DNA of 64,000 nucleotides from Anaerohalosphaeraceae bacterium. Its GTDB lineage: Bacteria; Planctomycetota; Phycisphaerae; Sedimentisphaerales; UBA12454. The notes below the pieces were generated by a model. The model saw only the letters and a program-made list of their open reading frames with translations, was not told the DNA's origin and did no database searches. This document shows, piece by piece, positions 1-7,697 of this stretch (positions within the stretch are counted from its first letter, which is position 1; each line of letters begins with the position of its first letter). The position numbers were made by a program, and so were the translations under genes. The stretch spans positions 62,001 to 126,000 of the forward strand of contig JAIORA010000002.1 in assembly GCA_021108375.1 (NCBI GenBank). Direction: 5' to 3'.

Positions 1-368
1 AACAATACATTATCATAGGCTTTCCTTTTGTCATCTCTGAACTGATAGATTGCCCTTTCAGTTTCAATATCCCCCGCAAGTGTCTGAGTTAAAAGCGATT
101 CAACATCTTCGCCTTTAACCTTGGCGAAACCAATTCTGCCTCGGCCGGGCATCTCAACTTCAACTATCGGCTCAGCAGCACAATAACCTATACAGCCGAC
201 CTCTACTACTTCAGCGTCAATATCATTCTTTGCTACATAATCATTGATGGCATTAAGCGTTTTGCCCGCGCCGGCACCAAGCCCACAGGTTCCTGTCCCG
301 ATATAAAAATAAAACTTATCGGGATTCCTTGGCTCAACCGTTATATTAAAATTATTTGCCTTGGTCAT
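1..368 (-). CDS. NuoF/HndC-like NADH-binding subunit, N-terminal part (runs off window)
   Basis: Only the first 122 residues lie in the window and the frame is open to the edge. The visible part is a thioredoxin-like [2Fe-2S] domain. It has a GTGTCG stretch near residue 29 and a VGCIGYC pair about 38 residues later, so three cysteines are visible. This matches the domain found alone in HndB and at the N-terminus of HndC/HydB/NuoF proteins, which oxidise NAD(P)H in hydrogenase and complex I-like enzymes. After this domain the chain continues with a charged linker, which favours the fused NuoF form over a stand-alone HndB. The ATG at 366-368 overlaps the end of the NuoE-like gene by 17 nt, which implies translational coupling and one complex. 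Inference: part of a Rex-controlled NADH-linked hydrogenase or dehydrogenase; the hydrogenase subunit itself is not seen. Confidence 0.75.
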   Translation of the reverse strand, partial: MTKANNFNITVEPRNPDKFYFYIGTGTCGLGAGAGKTLNAINDYVAKNDIDAEVVEVGCIGYCAAEPIVEVEMPGRGRIGFAKVKGEDVESLLTQTLAGDIETERAIYQFRDDKRKAYDNVL

Positions 369-855
369 TTTCAACAACTCTTTCACGATATGTATTTAAT
401 ATCTCTTTTATACTGTCAGGCGAAACACCGGCGTGAAACTCGCCGTTCACTGCAATTACCGGTGCAAGACTGCAAGCTCCTATGCAGGCAACCACTTCAA
501 GGTTGAACAGGCCATCACGAGTAGTACCGCCCGGCTCAATCTGCAATTCCTGCTTCAACGCTTCCAGAACGCTGGCAGAGCCTTTGACGTGACAGGCAGT
601 ACCTCGGCAAACCTGTATTTCATAAAGTCCGGCCTTTTCAAATCTAAACTGATTATAAAAAGTCGCGACTCCATATATTTTGCTTGCCGAAAGATTTAAC
701 TTTTCACCAACTTCACATATCGCCTCGCGGGATAGATAACCAAGCTCTTCCTGAATCTCCTGCAAAATCGGGATTAGTGTTTCGCGCTTGGGCTGTGAAT
801 GTTTTTCTAAAATTTTCCTTACTACTGACACGTTTCTATCTCCATTACTTTTCAA
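352..855 (-). CDS. nuoE: NuoE/HndA-like [2Fe-2S] 24 kDa subunit
   Basis: This 167-residue protein is the small thioredoxin-like ferredoxin subunit that passes electrons from the flavin subunit in complex I and NAD(P)-dependent [FeFe]-hydrogenases. The N-terminal helical part contains the family stretch LGYLSREA and IYGVATFYNQF. The cluster ligands are a CRGTAC motif and, about 40 residues later, a CIGAC motif, giving the usual C-x4-C and C-x3-C pattern. Length is normal. It overlaps rex by 11 nt upstream and the NuoF-like gene by 17 nt downstream, so the three genes are very likely one transcript. The immediate neighbour rex suggests regulation by the NADH/NAD+ ratio. Whether the enzyme is a hydrogenase or another NADH dehydrogenase cannot be decided from this fragment. 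Confidence 0.9.
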   Translation of the reverse strand: MKSNGDRNVSVVRKILEKHSQPKRETLIPILQEIQEELGYLSREAICEVGEKLNLSASKIYGVATFYNQFRFEKAGLYEIQVCRGTACHVKGSASVLEALKQELQIEPGGTTRDGLFNLEVVACIGACSLAPVIAVNGEFHAGVSPDSIKEILNTYRERVVENDQGK

Positions 856-1471
856 CCAACCTTGTAAAATGAGCCACTTTCTCGAAATGCATAGTCAAAT
901 CAACATTCTCAACAAAAATACCATCTGTCACATTAAGATGAACAGGTGCGAAGTTGATAATCCCTCTAATCCCGGCACTGACAAGAACTTCAGCAACACC
1001 CTGAGCCTCGGCAGCGGGAACAGCAATTATTCCAATACTGATATTTTCTTCTTTTATCGCTCGCTCAACCTCATCAATTGAATAACATCGGCAACCGTGA
1101 ACAATCTTATTCTCTAACTCAGGGTCTTTGTCGAAGGCTGTCTTTATAATTAAATTCGCTCTTCGCCCGTGAAAAAAAGCAAGAATCGCGGTTCCAAGAT
1201 TCCCAACACCAACAAGACAAAATTTGTCAGGAGTATCAGATAATAAATGTTTTTCTATATTAACTGCCAGTTCATCGAGGTCATACCCGGAGTTAGCCCT
1301 GCCATTCGTTCCGATGAACATAAAATCACGCCTTACCTGAGAACTGGTAACACCAGCGGATTTGGCGATTTCGTGCGAATAAGCCGACTTTTCCCCCTTT
1401 ATCTGATAATTTTCCACTATACGCCTGTAAAGGCTGAGTCTTTCGATTGTCTTTTCGGGCAACAAAATCAA
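845..1471 (-). CDS. rex: Redox-sensing transcriptional repressor Rex
   Basis: Rex binds DNA when NADH is low and leaves it when NADH rises, controlling fermentation, hydrogenase and respiration genes. The 208-residue protein has an N-terminal winged helix (about residues 1-78, with the recognition segment around SSQVRRDF) and a Rossmann domain beginning with GVGNLG at residues 88-93. The C-terminal swapped helix contains the family stretch GIINFAPVHL. The start at 1471 is TTG; an AGGAG sits only about 3 nt before it, so the in-frame TTG two codons later, with better spacing, is an alternative. It is the first gene of the rex-nuoE-nuoF transcript and has a probable operator in its own promoter at 1511-1526, so autoregulation is likely. 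Confidence 0.96.
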   Translation of the reverse strand: MILLPEKTIERLSLYRRIVENYQIKGEKSAYSHEIAKSAGVTSSQVRRDFMFIGTNGRANSGYDLDELAVNIEKHLLSDTPDKFCLVGVGNLGTAILAFFHGRRANLIIKTAFDKDPELENKIVHGCRCYSIDEVERAIKEENISIGIIAVPAAEAQGVAEVLVSAGIRGIINFAPVHLNVTDGIFVENVDLTMHFEKVAHFTRLVEK

Positions 1472-1510
1472 TAACTCCTGATTAATCTCAATTCGTTATA
1501 AAGAAAACAT

Positions 1511-1526
1511 CGTTATTTCAATAACG
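1511..1526 (-). promoter_or_regulatory. Candidate Rex operator
   Basis: CGTTATT-TC-AATAACG is a perfect 7-bp inverted repeat with a 2-bp centre. It resembles the Rex consensus TTGTTA-N6-TAACAA, with one outer base of each half differing. It lies directly downstream of the -10 box of the rex promoter, where a bound repressor would block transcription. Confidence 0.6.
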
Positions 1527-1527
1527 G

Positions 1528-1556
1528 ATTGTACAGTTAAAATATCTAAGAGTCAA
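1528..1556 (-). promoter_or_regulatory. Sigma70-type promoter of rex operon
   Basis: On the minus strand TTGACT (1551-1556) and TACAAT (1528-1533) are separated by exactly 17 bp. Transcription would begin inside or next to the inverted repeat at 1511-1526, about 45 nt before the rex start. Confidence 0.7.
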
Positions 1557-1570
1557 CAAAAAAATAATTA

Positions 1571-1770
1571 TCGCCGTTTAGCCCACCTATGACCCGTGGG
1601 TTTGTTTAGCCTCGGCCGGCACGGCCGAGTTAGTTAATTCTGATTTATCGGGATTATTTGTCATTGCGAGGCGATTTTATCGCCGTGGCAATCTCATCTT
1701 TGTCATGCCCGCGAAAGCGGGCATCCATTTTTTTAGAAGCCGAGCCGCGGGAGCGGCCGGATAGTTAGCC
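1571..1770. repeat. Cluster of short palindromic repeats
   Basis: The gap between rex and the deaminase gene contains several families that recur elsewhere in the window. Two TTTAGCC hairpins begin at 1576 and 1604. A GTCATTGCGAG...CGTGGCAATCTC unit spans about 1661-1694. A perfect 8-bp stem with a GAAA loop lies at 1705-1724. A second hairpin, GCCGC-GGGA-GCGGC, follows within 1732-1766. The remainder (1770-1990) has no gene I can support. Confidence 0.8.
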
Positions 1771-2000
1771 CGCAATTGTAATCCTGCAATCCGTCTATTT
1801 GCAAATCGCCTTGAAAGCCAGGGCAAGGCTTTCAAGGTAGTGATAACAGCCTGTATGCGTAAATTATTGATAATCCTGAATACAATGATAAAGAACGAAA
1901 GCTTATGGGAAACAAAAATAATCCTAAAAAACACTTGAAATCAAACACAGCCGCTTTGTGGCTTCGTGGCTAATTAGAGTACTTCAGGTAAATGGCAGCC

Positions 2001-2555
2001 CTAATACGTCTGGCTATTTTTTTTAGAATAGTCTCGCAGCACCTGGCAGGCTTCAGAGCGAAGGACATCGATGATAACTTCTATATTGCGGGCTTCATAC
2101 TTTTCTATCCAGTCACTTGGCTTGTCGCCTTCATCGAATCCTATTGCTTTTGCGTCTTCCTCTCTTCCGCTGCATACCAAAGACCCTACTCCTGACCAGG
2201 GTATTGCCCCCATACACATTGCGCAGGGCTGACAGGAACTTACCAGTTGATATTTTGAAGGGCCGGGCAAACGATATGTGCCAAGTTTTTTTTGGGCAAG
2301 CATTATAGCTATCATTTCAGCGTGAGCGATACTGCAACCCATAGGAACAACCATATTTGTTCCCGCACTGACAAGGGAGCCGCTATTAATATCAAATATC
2401 GCCGCTCCGAATGGCCCGCCGGTACCGTGTTCTATATTGAGATGGGAGAGATTTATAACAAATCCTGCTCGTTCTTCAATACTATTGTGTGTAATATCTG
2501 CCGCCCTGGAGTTAATACGATTCAACCATTCAGGTAATTTTAGTTCAAATTCCAT
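2001..2555 (-). CDS. Nucleoside/guanine deaminase family protein (CDA fold)
   Basis: This is a zinc-dependent deaminase of the cytidine/deoxycytidylate superfamily (TadA/guanine deaminase branch). It carries the HAE motif that supplies a zinc ligand and the catalytic Glu, and SCQPCAMC, whose two cysteines complete the zinc site. PFGAAIFD upstream is the usual substrate-pocket strand. The Ser-Cys-Gln-Pro-Cys form and the long C-terminal part, with a GFDEGDKP segment, fit small-molecule deaminases better than tRNA deaminase TadA, but the substrate cannot be assigned. I place the start at the internal ATG (2553-2555), giving 184 residues. A longer frame would begin at 2615, only a few bases past the 3' end of the tRNA gene, and its extra 20 residues look non-conserved. 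The gene may share read-through from xseAB-tRNA. Confidence 0.8.
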   Translation of the reverse strand: MEFELKLPEWLNRINSRAADITHNSIEERAGFVINLSHLNIEHGTGGPFGAAIFDINSGSLVSAGTNMVVPMGCSIAHAEMIAIMLAQKKLGTYRLPGPSKYQLVSSCQPCAMCMGAIPWSGVGSLVCSGREEDAKAIGFDEGDKPSDWIEKYEARNIEVIIDVLRSEACQVLRDYSKKNSQTY

Positions 2556-2622
2556 AGTTACACCGCGTAAAAGGTCTGCGCCAAGCGGAAGCGTCGGATT
2601 GCTTGAACATTTCACAACGCAC

Positions 2623-2706
2623 TACGAGCGGAGGGAGTCGAACCCACAAGCCCCTAAGGACACCAGGACCTAAACCTGGCGCGTCTGCCAATTCCGCCAC
2701 GCTCGC
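2623..2706 (-). tRNA. tRNA-Leu (anticodon UAG)
   Basis: The minus strand folds as a class II tRNA of 84 nt. The acceptor begins GCGAGCG and ends CGCTCGT (a G-U closing pair), with A73 as discriminator. The D arm contains TGGCGGAATTGGCAGACGC. The anticodon arm is CCAGG-TTTAGGT-CCTGG with anticodon TAG. A variable arm follows, then GGGTTCGACTCCC in the T arm. No CCA is encoded. It lies 50 nt after xseB on the same strand. Confidence 0.97.
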
Positions 2707-2756
2707 ATAAAAAATAATGAACCGAAATACAAAAATCTCGCCGTCAAAACCGTTGG

Positions 2757-2981
2757 TTATTGAGATACGGACTCTGCGGAGATTTTTTCAATCCGCTTCT
2801 CAGCTTTTTGCAGAATCTCCCTGCAATGCTTTATCATCTCCATCCCCTCCGAATACTTGTCGAGACTATCTTCGAGCTTTATCTGGCCCTGCTCGATTTG
2901 GCCGACAATCTCGGTAAGCTTCTTTATGGAATCCTCAAAGCTGAGTTCACTAATATCAATTTTTTCAGTTTTTTCTGCCAT
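2757..2981 (-). CDS. xseB: Exodeoxyribonuclease VII small subunit
   Basis: This 74-residue acidic helical protein is the small subunit of exonuclease VII, which degrades single-stranded DNA to oligonucleotides and acts in recombination and mismatch repair. The family core is present: LSFEDSIKKLTEIVGQIEQG followed by LEDSLDKYSEGM and a terminal helix with a conserved Cys-Arg pair (IKHCREIL). Length is normal. It starts 15 nt after the stop of xseA on the same strand, so the two subunits are co-expressed. A tRNA-Leu gene follows 50 nt downstream, possibly on the same transcript. Confidence 0.95.
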   Translation of the reverse strand: MAEKTEKIDISELSFEDSIKKLTEIVGQIEQGQIKLEDSLDKYSEGMEMIKHCREILQKAEKRIEKISAESVSQ

Positions 2982-2996
2982 AATTTTCTCACAATT

Positions 2997-4442
2997 TTAC
3001 TTTTTAGTAACACGACTTTCAACTAAATTATTGTCTTTTAGTTCAGTAATAAGGATGTCGTCAATATCTATATCGGCTGAGTTTTTCACCAACGCCCCGG
3101 TTCGCGAATTTCTCGTAATGCTGTAACCCCTGTCCAGAACGTTTTTAGGGTTAAGCCCACTCAATCTGCCGGCCTGCGACTCAAGCTGCAATTTTAAAGC
3201 TGACATATTCCCTGAATATCCCGACTCCATTCGGCTGCGCAAATTGTTGAGCGAAATTTTCTTCTGCGAGATAAGCCTGCTCGGCTCGATTCTCAACAAC
3301 TTTTCATAAAACGACTGAATTAATCTCTCTGCATATTGACCAGCCTGTTTTGCTACAGAATTAAGACGGCCCTCAAGCTCATCGACAATTTGCGTTTTGC
3401 TATTGACTATGTAAAGCGGATTTCTAAAAGCCGCACTGGCCAGTATCGTCTCAAGATTGCCCGCAGCCATACCAAGCCTGCTCCGCACATCAGCACTGAG
3501 CCTGTTTGCGACAGCGTTAATTCTCTCAAAAATTTCATCAATGTCAGGCACAGCTATCACGCCCGCCTTGGTCGGCGTCGATGCCCTCTCGTCAGCAACA
3601 AGGTCGGCGATTGTTACATCAACCTCGTGTCCGACGGCACTGATGATTGGAATTTTCGATGCGAATATCGCTCGTGCAACAGGCTCTTCGTTGAATGCCC
3701 ACAAATCTTCCATCGACCCGCCGCCACGACCGACTATCAGCAAATCCAGTTTCAAATTTTTGTTCCGCTTATTTATTTCGCTTATCGCCGATGCAATTTT
3801 TTTCGATGCCCCTGCCCCCTGAACCGGAACCGGATAAAGATAAAGTTTTGCTATTGGCCAACGGTTAAAAATGCTGTCGGTAATATCGTGCAGGGCCGCA
3901 CCTGATTCGCTCGTCAGTATTCCGATTCGCTGCGGATATTTCGGCAAAGGCCTTTTGTGGGCATCATCAAACAACCCTTCAGCTTTTAATTTCTCCCGCA
4001 TCTGCTCAAACGCCAATTGTAACTCGCCTATGCCGGCAGGCTTCATTGATTCTACATAGAACTGATATTTGCCTTGAGGGGGATAGACATCGACATAGCC
4101 TTTAGCCAGTACCGCCAGACCGTTATCTGGAGCAAATTTTAATTTGCCTGCCGCGCTTTTCCACATCACTGCCGGCATAACTGAATTTTCGTCTTTGAGG
4201 TCGAAATAGCAATGCCCGCTGCGATGGCTTTTGAAGCCGGAAATTTCAGCGGCAATGGTGAGCCTGCCCGGCAGAGAGTTTTCCAGAGCCGTTTTTATTA
4301 GCGTATTGACCTGACTAACGGTATAAACTTTTGGCTCAATCGCAGGTTTACTAACCGGTTTTTTAGCTGACTTCGCCTTTTTGGCAGATATAGCTTTTGT
4401 CTTTTTAAAATTTTCTTCGCTGAATAACGATTTCTGTTCCAT
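2997..4442 (-). CDS. xseA: Exodeoxyribonuclease VII large subunit
   Basis: This is the catalytic subunit of exonuclease VII (481 residues). An unusual Lys/Ala/Ser-rich N-terminal extension of about 36 residues precedes the OB-fold (YTVSQVNTLIK, about residues 40-140). The nuclease core follows with RIGILTSESGAALHDI, then LLIVGRGGGSMEDLWAFNEE and VGHEVDVTIADLVADERAST, all family signatures. The C-terminus has long coiled-coil helices and ends with a GYSITR segment typical of XseA. It precedes xseB by 15 nt. No Shine-Dalgarno sequence is visible, and a perfect TATAAT on the minus strand (4451-4456) ends 8 nt before the ATG, so the message may be leaderless. A terminator at 4481-4514 separates it from the gene upstream. 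Confidence 0.96.
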   Translation of the reverse strand: MEQKSLFSEENFKKTKAISAKKAKSAKKPVSKPAIEPKVYTVSQVNTLIKTALENSLPGRLTIAAEISGFKSHRSGHCYFDLKDENSVMPAVMWKSAAGKLKFAPDNGLAVLAKGYVDVYPPQGKYQFYVESMKPAGIGELQLAFEQMREKLKAEGLFDDAHKRPLPKYPQRIGILTSESGAALHDITDSIFNRWPIAKLYLYPVPVQGAGASKKIASAISEINKRNKNLKLDLLIVGRGGGSMEDLWAFNEEPVARAIFASKIPIISAVGHEVDVTIADLVADERASTPTKAGVIAVPDIDEIFERINAVANRLSADVRSRLGMAAGNLETILASAAFRNPLYIVNSKTQIVDELEGRLNSVAKQAGQYAERLIQSFYEKLLRIEPSRLISQKKISLNNLRSRMESGYSGNMSALKLQLESQAGRLSGLNPKNVLDRGYSITRNSRTGALVKNSADIDIDDILITELKDNNLVESRVTKK

Positions 4443-4450
4443 AGGATTGG

Positions 4451-4456
4451 ATTATA
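4451..4456 (-). promoter_or_regulatory. Candidate -10 box of a leaderless xseA transcript
   Basis: TATAAT on the minus strand is followed by 8 nt and then the xseA ATG, so the predicted transcription start coincides with the start codon. The -35 region at normal spacing is poor (TGGAGT), so this is tentative. Confidence 0.35.
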
Positions 4457-4480
4457 TCTGCTCGGACGATTTTACTCCAT

Positions 4481-4514
4481 AAAAAAAGCCGCCCGGATTA
4501 AACCGAACGGCTTT
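4481..4514 (-). terminator. Rho-independent terminator of the dockerin-like protein gene
   Basis: On the minus strand AAAGCCG pairs with CGGCTTT around a 16-nt loop that can add two further pairs, and the stem runs into seven T residues. It lies just after the stop codon at 4530 and before xseA. Confidence 0.8.
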
Positions 4515-4529
4515 ATGCTATCTATACTC

Positions 4530-6479
4530 TTACAAACTGCCTCCACAGCCGCCTGGCAAACTAGGTCCATGTGGCGGATTTTTTACCAGCCAATTTGTCT
4601 GCAGAATGAACAAATCCGTGGCCCCAACGTGGTGATAACCGTTTTTAGCATCACCGCCTAAATCACGAGCAAAATCTGCACAAATACCATTTGGTACACT
4701 ACCAATACCAGGCCCCTGTGGAGGTTCCTTAATCAGCCAACCTGCCTGCAGAATGAACAAATCCCCAGCCCCAACTTGGTGGTAACCATTTTTAGCATCG
4801 CCTTCAACCGCTCCGTCAGCATCACCTCGGCACTGATATGTGTAGCACCAACAAGTAGGCCTGCCAGCACTAACCCAAGCTACATAATCAGGATGAGTAC
4901 TATCAAAGCATTCCTGTATTGGCGTCGTCTTAATTGCGAAGGCCAAATCGAGCGATTCCGGATGAAGCTCGTGCCCAAATGGATAACGCAATTCGTTCCA
5001 CGGGCCAAAGTAAGGCTCAACGCCCATACCCCAAACCGCATCGTCATTCCAATGCTCAAGCGAGGTCTTCCAGCCGAACTCTGCCTCGCCCATTGAGTCG
5101 TTTGGCTCTGCCTGAACATCAAGCCAGTAAACGATTGGCATTTCAAGCGTGCCCTCCTGAACAAACGCATCGCACGGGTCGATAGTAAAGACATACTTGA
5201 AGCAAATCGTGTCGCCCGGGAACGTATAACCAAATGGGTCATCCGGCGACCACCAGCCCTCAAGAATATCATCTCTTTCAATTGTAACATAGTATGTCTT
5301 CGGCTCGAACGTCTTAAGCCAAACAGTCTCAGCCGGCATACTGTATGTGCACGGGTCAGCCGGATCGGGGTCAGGAATATCGGTGTGCAGGCTCAATATG
5401 AACTTTACATCATCCGGGCCACCCTCAGGCAGCATATCATATTTCCACGAACCCCATACTGTGATTTCAGTAATGAGGTTCGTCTCATTACACTCGAAAT
5501 CGTCGGCAAGAATGAAAGGCTCTGTCGCTTTGATATCGATACCCATTTCACTCAGGTCGGGTCTTTGCAGCCATTTAAGATTCGGGTCAACAGGCCCTTC
5601 AATATTGTGAAATACCGAGACATCACTACTACGACCAACTTCACCAGGGTAAGGCTGACCATTATCGACAGCAACCCAATCCATCCATGTGCTTATCTTC
5701 AGCGACGTAGTACGATTCAGGAAAATATCATCTTCGGTCTGAGCGCTCTGTTCAATAGCTATTCGCCTTGGGTCGCCCGCTGGCAGTCCGCCACCATCAA
5801 CGGTAAATTTCAGTACTCTGGTAGCCGATGCTCCCTGCGCAATATCACCGAAATCATAAGTCGGAACAAGGTAATCGCCAAACGGCATTAATTGTGGTTC
5901 GTTCTCCGGTGTCCAGCAGTACCATCCAAGCTGATTAGGCTCTATAGCTTCGATATGCGGAAAAATATCCTGATATGGGGGATATGTCATTGAACCCCAC
6001 AAAGCAATCCAATTATCATAAGAACCCCTCTCAATAGCAAACTCAACCGTCAGTTTAGTGTCGTACAAAATACCCTCATACTGCTCTGGTACGCTAAGTG
6101 TTTCGCCGTGACTGTTAGTACCGTCTGCCCACGGCGTGGAGGCTGGCGTGTCATTGGTAATGGTAGCATTAATTTCAAAATAAACAAGATTACCAGCATT
6201 GTACTGCAGGTTAAAAGCAACACCCTCAATAGCGAAATAACTTGCAAGGCCGCCGCCATGCTCTATTACATTGTCATAAAACTCATGCGTGCGAGCCTCC
6301 TCAATCCCATCGGGCAATCTCAAAAACCATTGTCCCAGTGATGCGGGGGGATCGATCATTGGCCCGGTCCATCCATTGTTCATAACAGGCGGGGAAGTAA
6401 TTCGGAGCGATGGTGCTGCAAGCACCATTGTTGCCGAAAGCACCAGCATTGCTAAAACTACTAATCTCAGATTCTTCAT
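4530..6479 (-). CDS. Secreted protein with two C-terminal dockerin-like repeats
   Basis: This 649-residue protein has a clear Sec signal peptide (MKNLRLVVLAML then a hydrophobic stretch, cleavage after VLAAP). I do not recognise an enzyme in the long middle part, which is rich in Asp, Pro, Trp and Asn and contains DPDPADPC and DPCDAFV stretches of the kind common in planctomycete exported proteins. The last 100 residues hold two copies of a motif of the form GDAKNGYHxVGAxDLFILQxxWL, separated by a Cys-containing linker. They resemble dockerin type I repeats (Gly-Asp start, Asp-Leu, hydrophobic helix) but lack the usual DxNxDG calcium loop. Inference: extracellular, attached to or assembled with other surface components through its C-terminus. 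It has its own promoter (6708-6736), a leader of about 220 nt, and a terminator (4481-4514). Confidence 0.75.
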   Translation of the reverse strand: MKNLRLVVLAMLVLSATMVLAAPSLRITSPPVMNNGWTGPMIDPPASLGQWFLRLPDGIEEARTHEFYDNVIEHGGGLASYFAIEGVAFNLQYNAGNLVYFEINATITNDTPASTPWADGTNSHGETLSVPEQYEGILYDTKLTVEFAIERGSYDNWIALWGSMTYPPYQDIFPHIEAIEPNQLGWYCWTPENEPQLMPFGDYLVPTYDFGDIAQGASATRVLKFTVDGGGLPAGDPRRIAIEQSAQTEDDIFLNRTTSLKISTWMDWVAVDNGQPYPGEVGRSSDVSVFHNIEGPVDPNLKWLQRPDLSEMGIDIKATEPFILADDFECNETNLITEITVWGSWKYDMLPEGGPDDVKFILSLHTDIPDPDPADPCTYSMPAETVWLKTFEPKTYYVTIERDDILEGWWSPDDPFGYTFPGDTICFKYVFTIDPCDAFVQEGTLEMPIVYWLDVQAEPNDSMGEAEFGWKTSLEHWNDDAVWGMGVEPYFGPWNELRYPFGHELHPESLDLAFAIKTTPIQECFDSTHPDYVAWVSAGRPTCWCYTYQCRGDADGAVEGDAKNGYHQVGAGDLFILQAGWLIKEPPQGPGIGSVPNGICADFARDLGGDAKNGYHHVGATDLFILQTNWLVKNPPHGPSLPGGCGGSL

Positions 6480-6510
6480 TTCAATCTCCTTAAAAAAAGA
6501 TTCGTATTGC

Positions 6511-6642
6511 TTACTGACATTTATTTAAACTGCGCGCAAGCGCAACAGACTTCTCAACTAAACAGCGGATATTACCATAGATACTTTTCTTGACGTGATT
6601 ACAATACAGCCGACGACTAACCCAGATAGCGGTATCCATCAT
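6511..6642 (-). other. Possible leader ORF (43 codons) in the 5' UTR
   Basis: Between the promoter at 6708-6736 and the secreted-protein gene an ATG-ATG start at 6640-6642 opens a 43-codon frame. It ends 31 nt before the main ATG. An AAGGAG lies about 15 nt upstream of it. The peptide is basic and has no recognisable domain. It could be a leader peptide or chance; nothing else is visible between 6480 and 6821. Confidence 0.2.
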
Positions 6643-6707
6643 TCTCAACACTTTTCCTATCTCCTTAACCGTCCAAACATAATCTCCATTTATGCTCTAC
6701 GGCCTCG

Positions 6708-6736
6708 CATTATAATCGAATTGTAGATAGAAATCA
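6708..6736 (-). promoter_or_regulatory. Promoter of the dockerin-like protein gene
   Basis: On the minus strand TTGATT (6731-6736) and a perfect TATAAT (6708-6713) are 17 bp apart. The implied leader is about 220 nt long and ends with AAGGAG before the ATG at 6479. Confidence 0.75.
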
Positions 6737-6821
6737 AGGATTTATGTTTTTTTATGAGAGTTTAACGACTGCCTAAGTGCTTTTTTGACAAGGCGATAGG
6801 TTGTTCCATAACAATAAAAAT

Positions 6822-7670
6822 TTAAAATCCGTTATTGCCATCAGCGTTGATGCCACCACTACCACCGCTGCCATTGCCTTCTGAGTCGAGATATATTTGC
6901 ACTCTCTCTATCGATTCAGCGATTCGTGAATTGCTGTCAACCGTTACAACAATCCCGCTCATTCTCACATCGCCGTCGGCAATTTCGAATGGGCAGGGCA
7001 TTTGCGTTCTGAAATTTTTCAGCACTGATTCGACTTTCCTTCCAAGCACCGAATCGTGTGCACCCGTCATTCCGATGTCGGTTATGTAGGCCGTGCCTTT
7101 TTTTAGAATTTTTTCATCTGCTGTTGTAACGTGCGTGTGTGTTCCATAAACGCAGGCTACTCTGCCGTCGAGGTAATAGCCCATCGCAATTTTTTCACTC
7201 GTCGCTTCCGCGTGAAAATCCACAATTATTATTTCCGCCTGATTTTGGAATTTGCTTATTATGGAGTCAGCATAGTCATACGGATTCTCAGCAGGCTTCA
7301 TAAATACTCTGCCGATAAGCGAAACCACTGCGATAGTTGGTCCTGCCGATGTTTTATAAAGCGCAACTCCTCTGCCAGCCGCTTTAGCCGAAAGATTCGC
7401 CGGGCGGATAATGTTATCAGCCGTCTCCAGTAGCGGTATAATGTCTTTTTTTCGAAAAACGTGGTCGCCGAGCGTGATAACATTCACGCCGTACTTCAAA
7501 AGTTTGTGGTATATTTGCGGAGTTATCCCGCTGCCGCCGGCGGCATTTTCAGCGTTGGCAATTACGCAGTCTATGCTTTTGTCTTTGACAAATCCTGAGA
7601 GCTTCTCAGCCAGAATCCTCTTACCCGGCCGACCAACGATATCACCTATACATAAAATTTTTAACTTCAT
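6822..7670 (-). CDS. YmdB-type metallophosphoesterase (TIGR00282 family)
   Basis: The 282-residue protein belongs to the YmdB family of calcineurin-like phosphoesterases, which in Bacillus hydrolyse 2',3'-cyclic nucleotides and influence biofilm and motility decisions. Metal-site motifs are GDIVGRPG at the N-terminus, NAEN near residue 40, GDHVF near residue 67 (the family more often has GNH), VDFHAEATSEK and YGTHTHV. The last 20 residues form a Gly/Ser/Asn tail that looks unstructured and is not part of the family. It lies downstream of rny on the same strand. The rny-ymdB order is also found in Firmicutes, where the two proteins interact, so a link to RNA turnover is a reasonable inference. 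A block of palindromic repeats separates the two genes here. Confidence 0.9.
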   Translation of the reverse strand: MKLKILCIGDIVGRPGKRILAEKLSGFVKDKSIDCVIANAENAAGGSGITPQIYHKLLKYGVNVITLGDHVFRKKDIIPLLETADNIIRPANLSAKAAGRGVALYKTSAGPTIAVVSLIGRVFMKPAENPYDYADSIISKFQNQAEIIIVDFHAEATSEKIAMGYYLDGRVACVYGTHTHVTTADEKILKKGTAYITDIGMTGAHDSVLGRKVESVLKNFRTQMPCPFEIADGDVRMSGIVVTVDSNSRIAESIERVQIYLDSEGNGSGGSGGINADGNNGF

Positions 7671-7697
7671 TTCTTATCAACCGCAACTTACATTTCA

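Noticed and set aside
2556-2615. Longer N-terminus of the deaminase
   Set aside because: It would begin a few bases after the tRNA-Leu 3' end, and the extra residues do not resemble the family.
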